Positions 8,326-15,603 of a stretch of 64,000 bases of DNA are shown one piece after another. The DNA is from Pyxidicoccus xibeiensis (GTDB taxonomy: Bacteria; Myxococcota; Myxococcia; Myxococcales; Myxococcaceae), in contig NZ_JAJVKV010000001.1 in the NCBI RefSeq assembly GCF_024198175.1, positions 1,736,001 to 1,800,000 of the forward strand, in the 5' to 3' direction. A program made the position numbers and the translations under genes. Under the pieces are notes generated by a model that saw only the letters and a program-made list of their open reading frames with translations, ran no database searches and was not told the DNA's origin. The number at the start of each line of letters is the position of its first letter. Position 1 is the stretch's first letter.

Positions 8326-9246
8326 CTACTCCGCGCTCAGTGCCTTCGTGTTCGTCACCTGAAGCCCACCGTCCTCCGACGCGGTGACGAACATCTCACT
8401 GCTGGCGGGCACCTCGAGCGTGGCGCGCCGCATCCGCCCGCCGAGCAGGAAGTCGACCTTCAGCTCGTGGGGACCGGGCTTGAGGTCCTTCATCACCACG
8501 CTCGTCGCGTTGCTCGAACCCCGGCGCATCCCATCCAACGACACGGTGCAGGGCTTCTGGCAGCGCACGTTGAGCTGGGACTCCTCCCCTGCCCTGTCCT
8601 GCTGCCGGGCCTTCTCCGCCGCGTCCAGGCTCCGGTGCTTCATGAGCGTCACCTGCCCCTTCGAGTCCCCATACAGCGTCGCCTCGGAACCCGACGGAAT
8701 CTCCACGTAGCCCACGAAGAGCCGCTGCTTGAGGACCCGCCCCTCGGCCTCCACCCGCCGCTTCCCGGGCTCCACGTCCTTGAAGTGCCACGTCCGCCCG
8801 TCCTTGCGCAGGCCCCGGCGTCCGTCGAGCAGCACCGTGCACTCCTCCGCGCAGCGCACGTGGGCCACGCTCTTCTCCTGCGACCCGGGGCCAGGTGACG
8901 GCTTCGCCTTCGCCCACCCGGGCGTGCCGGGCATGGGCGTGCTGCCAGCCTCCACCACGATGCGCTTGCTGCTGGAGAGGAAGACCTCCGCCTCGGCCAC
9001 GTCCGGGATGTCCGCGAAGCCGCTGAGGAGCGGACGGCCCAGCACGCCCGTGGCCTCCACGCGCCGCTGGCCGGGGGAGACGGTCTTGAACTCCCAGGTG
9101 GACTCGTTCACCCGGAAGCCCCGCTTCCCGTCGAACACCACCGTGCAGTCTTCCGTGCAGCGCACCCGCACGGTGACACCGTCCTCCGCGAGCACAGGGG
9201 TCGACACCAGCAACGGCAGGGACAGGAACCACCAGCGCATGGACAT
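8326..9246 (-). CDS. Secreted protein with three Cys-paired repeats (PEGA-like)
   Basis: 306 aa with a signal peptide (MRWWFLSLPLLVSTPVLA). The mature part is three similar modules of ~95 residues. Each opens with VRCTEDCTVVFDG, VRCAEECTVLLDG or VRCQKPCTVSLDG and continues with a xxFKxVxPGxRRVEA strand. The Cys pair spaced four residues apart in each module likely forms a disulfide in the periplasm or outside. The shape (short beta modules ending in PG-x-RRVEA) resembles PEGA surface domains. The ATG at 9246 is chosen for the signal peptide; the open frame continues far upstream only because of high G+C content. The function is unknown. Confidence 0.75.
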   Translation of the reverse strand: MSMRWWFLSLPLLVSTPVLAEDGVTVRVRCTEDCTVVFDGKRGFRVNESTWEFKTVSPGQRRVEATGVLGRPLLSGFADIPDVAEAEVFLSSSKRIVVEAGSTPMPGTPGWAKAKPSPGPGSQEKSVAHVRCAEECTVLLDGRRGLRKDGRTWHFKDVEPGKRRVEAEGRVLKQRLFVGYVEIPSGSEATLYGDSKGQVTLMKHRSLDAAEKARQQDRAGEESQLNVRCQKPCTVSLDGMRRGSSNATSVVMKDLKPGPHELKVDFLLGGRMRRATLEVPASSEMFVTASEDGGLQVTNTKALSAE

Positions 9247-9364
9247 GACGTCCCGAGTCTCGCGCCAGTCGCCACCCAGGTCGAGCCACTCCGGGCCACA
9301 GCGTTCGCCTCGAGCACTCCGAAGAGCCGCCGCCCGTCTGCCCTCCGAGGGAGGAGGCCATGAT

Positions 9365-9592
9365 ATGGCCATCGCCAAGGTCCATGGCTCCAAGGGCTTC
9401 GACAACACGAAGGGTGGCTTCGAGTTCAACCTCGCGCTGTCCGCCATCGCGCTCGGGCTGCTGCTTCGCGGGCCGGGCCAGCTGTCGGTGCACAGCGCGC
9501 TGGAGCGCAAGGTGAAGCGCAAGGAGCTGCGCCACTTCCGGCTGCTGCCCCGCCAGCGCCGCCGCTCGATGCTGCTGGACCTGCTGGGCTGA
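9365..9592 (+). pseudogene. C-terminal remnant of a DoxX-family membrane protein
   Basis: 75 aa with a good ribosome-binding site (GAGGAGG at 9351-9357, 7 bases before ATG). It matches only the end of DoxX proteins: KVHGSKGFDNTKGGFEFN corresponds to the conserved VH-x-P-x-GF...GGYEFN loop, and ALGLLLRGPGQLSV to the final helix (LLGPGRLSLD). About 100 N-terminal residues with three transmembrane helices are missing, and the bases before 9365 do not encode them in any frame. It is either a decayed DoxX gene or a fragment still translated as a single-helix membrane peptide. Confidence 0.55.
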
Positions 9593-9715
9593 AGGGTGCG
9601 GCACATCCCCTCATCCCCTGGCCGGGGGTGCGTGTGTTGCCTGCCCGGCTGCCGGTGGGGCGGGCCCGTGGCATTCGCCCCCGGACGCCTGGAGGGCCCG
9701 TAAGATGCGCCCGCC

Positions 9716-11812
9716 ATGCCCTCGTCCGTCCTCCTCATGCTGGCGCTCGCCGCCACGCCGGGTGCTCCCCCGGCACGCGAGCCCGCTCCCGCCCACAACT
9801 TCTCCACAGCGCAGGCCCGTACGGCCGAGCTGCTCTCCTCCGCCGGCTCGGGCTCCGTGAAGGCCGCGCTCGGGGGTGAAGCCCGCGCCGGGTCCGCCGT
9901 CCACATGGCGGGCGACAGGTCCGTGAGGGCCGCGGTCCATGACCTCGCACGAGGCCGCATCGCCGGCACCGTGAACCAGGTGGGCGGTGCCTCCGTGAAG
10001 GCGGCAGTGGGCCAGGAGCGGCGTGCCGATATCGCCGCGACCTCGGTGACGGCCGCTGGCATCGCCTCCGCGAAGGCCGCGGTCGAGGATGCTGGACAGT
10101 CCGACCTCGCCGCGACCTCGGTGACGGCCGCTGGCATCGCCTCCGCGAAGGCCGCGGTCGAGGATGCTGGCCAATCCGACCTCGCCGCGACCTCGGCGTC
10201 GGCCGCTGGCATCGCCTCCGTGAAGGCCGCGGTTCATGAGGGTGCACGGTCCTCGGCAGCAGTCGCCAACACCGTTCCGGCGACGGGTCGCGAGGACGTA
10301 CGGACTGGCGTCGTGCCCGCCTCTGGCACCACCTCCGCCACCGTGACGCACGCGGTGGGCACCGCCGCAGCTTCCGAGGCAGCAACGCCTCCTCCCGCCA
10401 ACGTCTCCGACCTCGGCCGGGCCGCCGCTGAAGCCGGTGCCGCTGCCCTGCGCGCCGCCGCCGTGGCCCTGCGCACCGGCCCCAACGCTCCCGCCGTGGC
10501 CGACGCCGACGCGAGCTACACGCGCGGCCTCGAGGCCCTCAAGGCGAAGGACACCCGCACCGCCATCACCGAGCTGTCCGCCTGTGTCGCCGCCGCGCCC
10601 TCACGCGTGGACTGCCGCTGGGAGCTCGGCTGGGCCTATCAGGTCGATGGCCGCTGGTCCGACGCGCTCGCGCAGTGGACCGAGGTCCAGAAGCTCCAGC
10701 CCGACCACCCGGACCTCGAGTCCGCGCTCTCCCAGGCCCGCGGGCAGGCCGCGCTCCAGGAGAAGCTCGCGCGCGGGCCCCAGGTCAGCAACCGCCCTCC
10801 CCCGCCCCCGGGCGCCAGGGTGCGCATCCGCGCCGTGGGTGACGTGATGCTCGGCACCACCGTCCCCGAGGACGTCCTGCCCCCCGAGGGCGCCGAGAGC
10901 GTCATCGCCGGCGTGCGCCCCCTGCTGGAGGACGCGGACCTCACCTTCGTCAACCTCGAAGGCCCGCTGTGCGACGGCGGCAAGACGACCAAGTGCCGCT
11001 CCAAGGGCAACTGCTACGCGTTCCGCTCGCCTACGTCGTACGGCCAGGTCCTCAAGGACGCGGGCGTGGACCTCGCCTCCACGGCGAACAACCACTCCGG
11101 TGACTTCGGCGAGGTGTGCCGCCGCGAGACGGAGGCCACGCTCGACAAGCTCGGCATCCCCTGGAGCGGTCCGCCGGGCTCCGTCGCCACGATTGAGCGC
11201 AACGGGCTGCGCATCGGCATGGTGGCCTTCCACACGTCGCCGTCCTGCAACCACCTCAACAACCTGGCCACGGCCACGGCGCTCGTCAGCGCGGCGGCGG
11301 CGGAGCATGACCTCGTCATCGTGTCCTTCCACGGCGGCGCCGAGGGCGGCAAGGCGCTCCACGTGCCCGAGGGCCGCGAGGTGTTCTTCGGCGAGGACCG
11401 GGGCGATTTGCGCACCTTCTCGCGCGCGGTGGTGGACGCGGGCGCGCACCTGGTGCTCGGCCACGGGCCCCACGTGGCGCGCGGCATGGAGTTCTACAAG
11501 GGCCGGCTCATCGCCTACTCCATGGGCAACTTCGCCACCTACGGCCGCTTCAACCTGAAGGGTCCGCAGGGGCTCGGCATGGTGCTCGAGGTGGAGCTCG
11601 GCGGTGACGGCCGCTACCACTCCGGCCGCATCCTCCCCACGAAGCAGGTGGACAAGGGCATCGCCGTGCCGGACCCGAGCGGCGCCGTCATCCAGTTGGT
11701 GCGCGGCCTCACCGCGGACGACTTCCCCGAGACGGGCGCGCGCATCTCCGAGGACGGCACCGTGAAGCCCGCCGGCAAGGGTCCCATCTCCTCCGCTCGC
11801 GGCGTGCGGTGA
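9716..11812 (+). CDS. CapA-family metallophosphatase-like protein with Ala-rich repeat and TPR segment
   Basis: 698 aa. A signal peptide (SVLLMLALAATPGA) is followed by an Ala/Val-rich region with three ~25-residue repeats (each containing DLAATS, AAGIAS and KAAV). Residues ~265-345 form one or two TPRs (ASYTRGLEALKAKD, WELGWAYQVDGRWSDAL). The rest is a CapA/PgsA domain: AVGDVMLGTTVP, FVNLEGPLC, TANNHSGDFG, VSFHGGAEGG, LGHGPHVARG and YSMGNFATYG. CapA proteins act in poly-gamma-glutamate capsule export, but many myxobacterial members lie away from capsule genes, as here. The substrate is unknown. The metal-binding Asp, Asn and His motifs all appear intact. Confidence 0.85.
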   Translation: MPSSVLLMLALAATPGAPPAREPAPAHNFSTAQARTAELLSSAGSGSVKAALGGEARAGSAVHMAGDRSVRAAVHDLARGRIAGTVNQVGGASVKAAVGQERRADIAATSVTAAGIASAKAAVEDAGQSDLAATSVTAAGIASAKAAVEDAGQSDLAATSASAAGIASVKAAVHEGARSSAAVANTVPATGREDVRTGVVPASGTTSATVTHAVGTAAASEAATPPPANVSDLGRAAAEAGAAALRAAAVALRTGPNAPAVADADASYTRGLEALKAKDTRTAITELSACVAAAPSRVDCRWELGWAYQVDGRWSDALAQWTEVQKLQPDHPDLESALSQARGQAALQEKLARGPQVSNRPPPPPGARVRIRAVGDVMLGTTVPEDVLPPEGAESVIAGVRPLLEDADLTFVNLEGPLCDGGKTTKCRSKGNCYAFRSPTSYGQVLKDAGVDLASTANNHSGDFGEVCRRETEATLDKLGIPWSGPPGSVATIERNGLRIGMVAFHTSPSCNHLNNLATATALVSAAAAEHDLVIVSFHGGAEGGKALHVPEGREVFFGEDRGDLRTFSRAVVDAGAHLVLGHGPHVARGMEFYKGRLIAYSMGNFATYGRFNLKGPQGLGMVLEVELGGDGRYHSGRILPTKQVDKGIAVPDPSGAVIQLVRGLTADDFPETGARISEDGTVKPAGKGPISSARGVR
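10020..10250 (+). repeat. 75-base in-frame tandem repeat, about three copies
   Basis: Units start near 10041, 10116 and 10191 at CCTCGGTGAC/CCTCGGCGTC, exactly 75 bases apart, with few changes. They encode 25-aa units in the CapA-like protein. A multiple of three preserves the frame, so copy number can vary by slippage or recombination. Confidence 0.85.
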
Positions 11813-11943
11813 CTGTCGGCGTGGGCGCTCAGCGCCGGAGCTGAGCAGGACGCCAGGAACCCGGAGACGAATGCCAGGCGAACGGGACCGGGGGCCGTAC
11901 CCGTCGTGCTGTCGCACCCCCCCGGACGGCCCGCCGCACGTCG

Positions 11944-11999
11944 CTGTTCGGAAATGTCGGGGGTTTTAGTGGCGCAAATGTCCCGACATATTCGAACAG
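11944..11999. repeat. 18-base inverted repeat between convergent genes
   Basis: Left arm 11944-11961 and right arm 11982-11999 match at 16 of 18 positions when one is complemented (CTGTTCG...ATGTCGGG); the loop is 20 bases and contains GTTTTAG. It could be a bidirectional terminator, since it sits between the stops at 11812 and 12050, or the binding site of a dimeric protein. The AT-content is higher than in the surroundings. Confidence 0.6.
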
Positions 12000-12049
12000 T
12001 GTGCAGGTGAGGCGCTGCGGGAGGTGTCTGCGGACTGCTGACGGCCTGC

Positions 12050-12763
12050 TCAGAGCAGCCACTCCCCGGTGCGGATGACGTGGGCGGCCTTTGCCGCCTC
12101 CTCACCCACGGTCCCGATGAAGCTCCGGTGCCGCTCCGAGTCCGTGGCGGCGAGCCGCTCCAGCTCCTCGAGGGCGGGCTTCCAGCGCAGCAGCCCCAGG
12201 GCGTAGGACGCCCAGAAGCGCAGCTCCGGCTCGGGACTTCGCAGCAGGGCCATCAGCGCCTCGCCCGCCCTGCGCGCCTCCCGCGTGCGCGGGCTTCCAT
12301 CCTGGAGGACCATGCCCAGGGCTTCGGCGGCCACTCCCCGCACAATCACGGTCTCATCCTCGTCAGAGACCACCTCGCAGAGGGCGGAGACCGCGCGCGC
12401 TTCGTGCCCTGGAGCGCAAATACACCCGAGCAGCCAGGCCGCTATCTCCCGGACGCCCGGGTGCAGCGCGCTCCGGACCAGCTCCAGGCACCGGCGCCGC
12501 GCCCGCCGCGACTTCATGCGGTCCAGCGCCTTCGCCGCCTCGACGCGGGTGGTGGCGTCCGGGCTCTCCAGCTCACGCAGCCAGCGGGCCTCTGACTGGG
12601 ACTCGGGGCGTGGAGCGGACGGGCGTCGTGTGGGCACACTCCGTCGACGGGGCGCAGCCGTGTTCCTGACCTCCGCGCACCCGCGCCCACGGGTGCGCCG
12701 TCCCTGCGCATCGTGATTCCGAGCGAGCCTCGCGAGACGTGTCACGTTCTCCGGACTCGGCAC
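12050..12763 (-). CDS. HEAT-repeat protein
   Basis: Up to 237 aa. Residues ~58-235 are alpha-helical HEAT-like repeats (EARWLRELESPDATTRVEAAKALDR, HPGVREIAAWLLG, ETVIVRGVAAEALGMVL, EPELRFWASYALGLLR shown in part), a fold that binds other proteins. The first ~55 residues are Arg-rich and low-complexity. The listed GTG start at 12763 has no ribosome-binding site, so the true start may be further in. No signal peptide. Convergent with the CapA-like gene. No function can be named. Confidence 0.7.
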   Translation of the reverse strand: MPSPENVTRLARLARNHDAQGRRTRGRGCAEVRNTAAPRRRSVPTRRPSAPRPESQSEARWLRELESPDATTRVEAAKALDRMKSRRARRRCLELVRSALHPGVREIAAWLLGCICAPGHEARAVSALCEVVSDEDETVIVRGVAAEALGMVLQDGSPRTREARRAGEALMALLRSPEPELRFWASYALGLLRWKPALEELERLAATDSERHRSFIGTVGEEAAKAAHVIRTGEWLL

Positions 12764-12897
12764 GTCCGTACGGTGTCATCTCAGCGCACGGTGAAGCCCG
12801 GCTGCTGGCCCCTCTGCCAGTCCCATCATTGCGGCTCAAATCATGACGCGAGCCGCGCGGGCAGACGTGGCCTCCGTGCGCTACAAGGACGTCTGCC

Positions 12898-14133
12898 GTG
12901 CGCGCACTCCGACTGCCCCGCCTCTCCTCGCTTCGTGCCTTCGACCATCCCGGCTACCTCGCCGTCTGGATGGGCGCGCTGGTCTCCACCATCGGCACGT
13001 GGATGGAGACGGTGGCCATGGGCGTGTACGTCACGCAGGAGACGGGCCGCGCCGAGTGGACGGGCGGCATCGTCGCCCTCACCTTCCTGCCCTCCGTCGT
13101 GCTGTCCCCGGTGGGCGGCGCGCTCGCGGACCGCTTCGACCGGCGCGCCTACGTGGCGCTCGGCACGGTGGTGCAGCTGGTGCTCGCGGGCGTGCTGACG
13201 CTGCTGGCCTTCACGCACCAGCTCAGCGTGCCCGCGGTGGCCGTCATCTCGCTGCTGCACGGCTGCGCCTCCACGCTCATCAACCCCGCCTTCTCCGCGA
13301 TGCTCGCGGAGCTCGTCCCGCCGAGCGACTTGCACAGCGCGATGAGCCTCAACTCGGCGCAGTTCAACCTGGGGCGCATCATCGGCCCGGCGCTCGCGGC
13401 GATGGTGCTGGGCGTGGGCGGCACGTCGTGGGCGCTGCTCGTCAACACGCTGTCCTTCGTGGCGGTGCTGGTGGCGCTGTCGCGGGTGAAGGTGCCGCCG
13501 CGGGACTCGGCGAAGACGTCCAATGGCCTGTGGAAGCAGATTGCCCATGGCATCTCGGTGGCGCGGCAGGACACGGACATCTCGTTGATGCTGTGGGGCA
13601 CGCTGTTCATCGCGGCGCTGGTGGCGCCCTTCATCGGCCTGGTGCCGGTGTTCGCCATCCGCGAGTTCGGCCAGGGCGCGGCGGCCACGTCGCTGCTCGT
13701 CACCTGCCAGGGGGCGGGCGCGGTGACGGCGGCGCTGGTGGTGGGCACGCTGGTGGACCGGCTGGGCCAGCGGCGGCTGCTGGCGTGGCTGGCGCTCTCC
13801 ATCGGCGCGGTGGCCTCGCTCTACTGGCTGGCGCCGTCGCTGCAGCTGGCGGCCGTGGGCATCTTCGTGCTCGGCGCGAACTACATGATGCTGATGAGCG
13901 GGATGCACGCCTTCTGCCAGGCGCGCGTGCCGCGCAACCTGCAGGCGCGGATGAGCAGCCTCTACAGCATGGTGCTCGGCGGCGGGTACGCGGCGGGCGT
14001 GTGGGGCCAGGGCGCGCTGGCGGACCGGGTGGGCCTGCGCTTCGTCACCGTGAGCTTCAGCATCCTGTTCCTCGCGCTCGTGCTGACGCTGCGCCTGCTC
14101 AGCCCGCGTGCCCTCGAAGGCTCCGAGGCGTAG
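12898..14133 (+). CDS. Major facilitator superfamily exporter (DHA3/EntS type)
   Basis: 411 aa with about 12 hydrophobic segments. MFS signatures are present: GGALADRFDRRAYV between helices 2 and 3, SLNSAQFNLGRIIGPALA in helix 5, and VGTLVDRLGQRRLLAW as its mirror in the second half. The opening (FDHPGYLAVWMGALVSTIGTWM) is typical of the EntS/enterobactin-exporter-like group, which exports siderophores or drugs by proton antiport. Start GTG at 12898; no Met lies nearby in frame. It stands alone, convergent with the next gene 15 bases away. The exported compound is unknown. Confidence 0.9.
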   Translation: MRALRLPRLSSLRAFDHPGYLAVWMGALVSTIGTWMETVAMGVYVTQETGRAEWTGGIVALTFLPSVVLSPVGGALADRFDRRAYVALGTVVQLVLAGVLTLLAFTHQLSVPAVAVISLLHGCASTLINPAFSAMLAELVPPSDLHSAMSLNSAQFNLGRIIGPALAAMVLGVGGTSWALLVNTLSFVAVLVALSRVKVPPRDSAKTSNGLWKQIAHGISVARQDTDISLMLWGTLFIAALVAPFIGLVPVFAIREFGQGAAATSLLVTCQGAGAVTAALVVGTLVDRLGQRRLLAWLALSIGAVASLYWLAPSLQLAAVGIFVLGANYMMLMSGMHAFCQARVPRNLQARMSSLYSMVLGGGYAAGVWGQGALADRVGLRFVTVSFSILFLALVLTLRLLSPRALEGSEA

Positions 14134-14148
14134 GGCGCGGGCCGGGGA

Positions 14149-15330
14149 CTACTTCTCGTCCTCGTCCCGGGCCTCCGTCGCCGCGAGCACGGCAAGCGAC
14201 GCCCCGTCCGCGTGCAGCGCCGCCACCGCGAGCTGCCACCTGCTGTCGAGGAACCACGGGGTGGCGACTCTCGGAGGCACCAGGTCCACCCAGCCGCAGG
14301 CGAGCGTCAGCCCTTCCACCTCTTCGAGCGGGAGCCCCTCCTCTGCTCCCGCCAGGGCCGCCAGCGAGCGCCACGCATCCAGGCGCCCGTAGGCCCCTTG
14401 CTGACCCTCGGTGTAGGGCCCTCCGGCGGCCGCGGCGGAGAAGAGGCTCCGGAACACGGCCTCCGGGCGGAGCGAAGACAGGGCACGGAGGGTGTCCTCG
14501 CCCGCGCCCTCCAGGCAGTCCAGGCGGAGCGCCCCGAGCAGCTCCGGCCCCGGAGTGCGCGCGAGCACCGGAGGCGTCAGCGTGAAGGCCCGCGCCTCGA
14601 TGCGCTGGTTCCCCGAGCTCCACTCGCGGACCACCGTCGTGAGCCGCTCGCGGAGCGCTTCGTCCCGGAGCTCGTGTGGCACGGACCTGCGGCCGGCCTC
14701 GGCTGGGAGCGCGCCTCGCTCGTCAGCCATGGGATGCCCCTGGGGAGCGCCGTAGCAGGCTGGAAGCCCCGCCTCCACGTCCAGCAGACGGAGCGGGAGC
14801 ACCCCGAGCGGATGCCCCGCCTCCACCAGCGCCTTGCGCCAGCGCCGCGCCCCGTCCTCCTGCTCCAGGTCCAGGCCCCGGGTGACGTACTCATACATCC
14901 AGCACGCGGGCAGCTCGAGGGAGCCGGGCGTCACCGTCAGGCGCAGCAGCCAGGCCATCAGTAGGCGAGGGGACTGCCGGAGGGCCAGGAGCCCGGCGAG
15001 CTTCTGCCGCCGTCGCAGCTCCAGGATGGGAGACCGCAGCCCCGGGATGGGACGTGAGGTCAGCCGCAGGAGCGCGGGTACGCCCCTCCCATCATGCAGG
15101 CACGCCAGGTGCTGCTCTATCTCCCAGGTGAAGGAGAACAGGGCCCAGAAGGCCTCCGACTCGACCTCGCTGAGCGCCTCATGCAGCGTGAGGAGGCCCC
15201 CGATGCCACGGTCCGCGGAGCCGGACCAGCGCGTCACGACCTCGGAGTGCCACTGCATCTCCTTCGAGGTCCGCAGCCTCTCGAGGATGTCGCGCAGCTC
15301 CGCCTGAAGCGAGTCGTCGGCCGGGGACAT
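14149..15330 (-). CDS. Hypothetical protein, 393 aa
   Basis: Cytoplasmic, acidic, largely helical protein with no family recognised. The ATG at 15330 is chosen because GGAGGG lies 4-9 bases before it; the much longer open frame running up to 17025 crosses the phosphatase gene on the other strand and is an artefact. It has several Leu-rich helices (LLTLHEALSEVESEAF, LLALRQSPRLLMAWLLRL), a TPGPELLGALRLDCLEG segment and a WxDLVPPRVATPWFLDSRW segment near the C-terminus, then an acidic tail (EARDEDEK). It is divergent from the PhoD-like gene, with a dyad in between. Confidence 0.75.
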   Translation of the reverse strand: MSPADDSLQAELRDILERLRTSKEMQWHSEVVTRWSGSADRGIGGLLTLHEALSEVESEAFWALFSFTWEIEQHLACLHDGRGVPALLRLTSRPIPGLRSPILELRRRQKLAGLLALRQSPRLLMAWLLRLTVTPGSLELPACWMYEYVTRGLDLEQEDGARRWRKALVEAGHPLGVLPLRLLDVEAGLPACYGAPQGHPMADERGALPAEAGRRSVPHELRDEALRERLTTVVREWSSGNQRIEARAFTLTPPVLARTPGPELLGALRLDCLEGAGEDTLRALSSLRPEAVFRSLFSAAAAGGPYTEGQQGAYGRLDAWRSLAALAGAEEGLPLEEVEGLTLACGWVDLVPPRVATPWFLDSRWQLAVAALHADGASLAVLAATEARDEDEK

Positions 15331-15468
15331 GCTGCCCTCCTTCCACCCCATCCTGACGGGCCGCGAGCGCCGCGGTCCACCGCTGGACACGCGCGCGCTC
15401 TCTCCGGCCGAGCCTGCTGCGTCCATGCCACGCTGCTCGGCTTCCTCGGGAAGTGAACGCACGACTGC

Positions 15469-15493
15469 CCCCAGGTCTGTGGACAACTTGGGG
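15469..15493. promoter_or_regulatory. Dyad element with a DnaA-box-like core in a divergent promoter region
   Basis: CCCCAGGT (15469-15476) and ACTTGGGG (15486-15493) form an inverted repeat with one mismatch. The 9-base centre contains TGTGGACAA (15478-15486), one change from a DnaA box read on the other strand. The site lies in the 273-base gap between the divergent 393-aa gene and the PhoD-like gene, where an operator is expected. Confidence 0.4.
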
Positions 15494-15603
15494 ACCGCGC
15501 CCGCGCGCCCGGTGAAGCGTCCCCCCGCGCCGCGGCTGAGGCGCTCCGGGTAGACTGCCAGGGCCCGGGGCGTTGAGCCCCAGCGCATTTCCAGGGGGGC
15601 ACG

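Noticed and set aside
10020-10250. Tandem repeat considered as a CRISPR array
   Set aside because: The units are in frame inside a protein, have no separate spacers and no cas genes are present.
11829-12062. 77-aa - strand frame between the CapA-like and HEAT genes
   Set aside because: Contains the inverted repeat, no ribosome-binding site and no conserved pattern.
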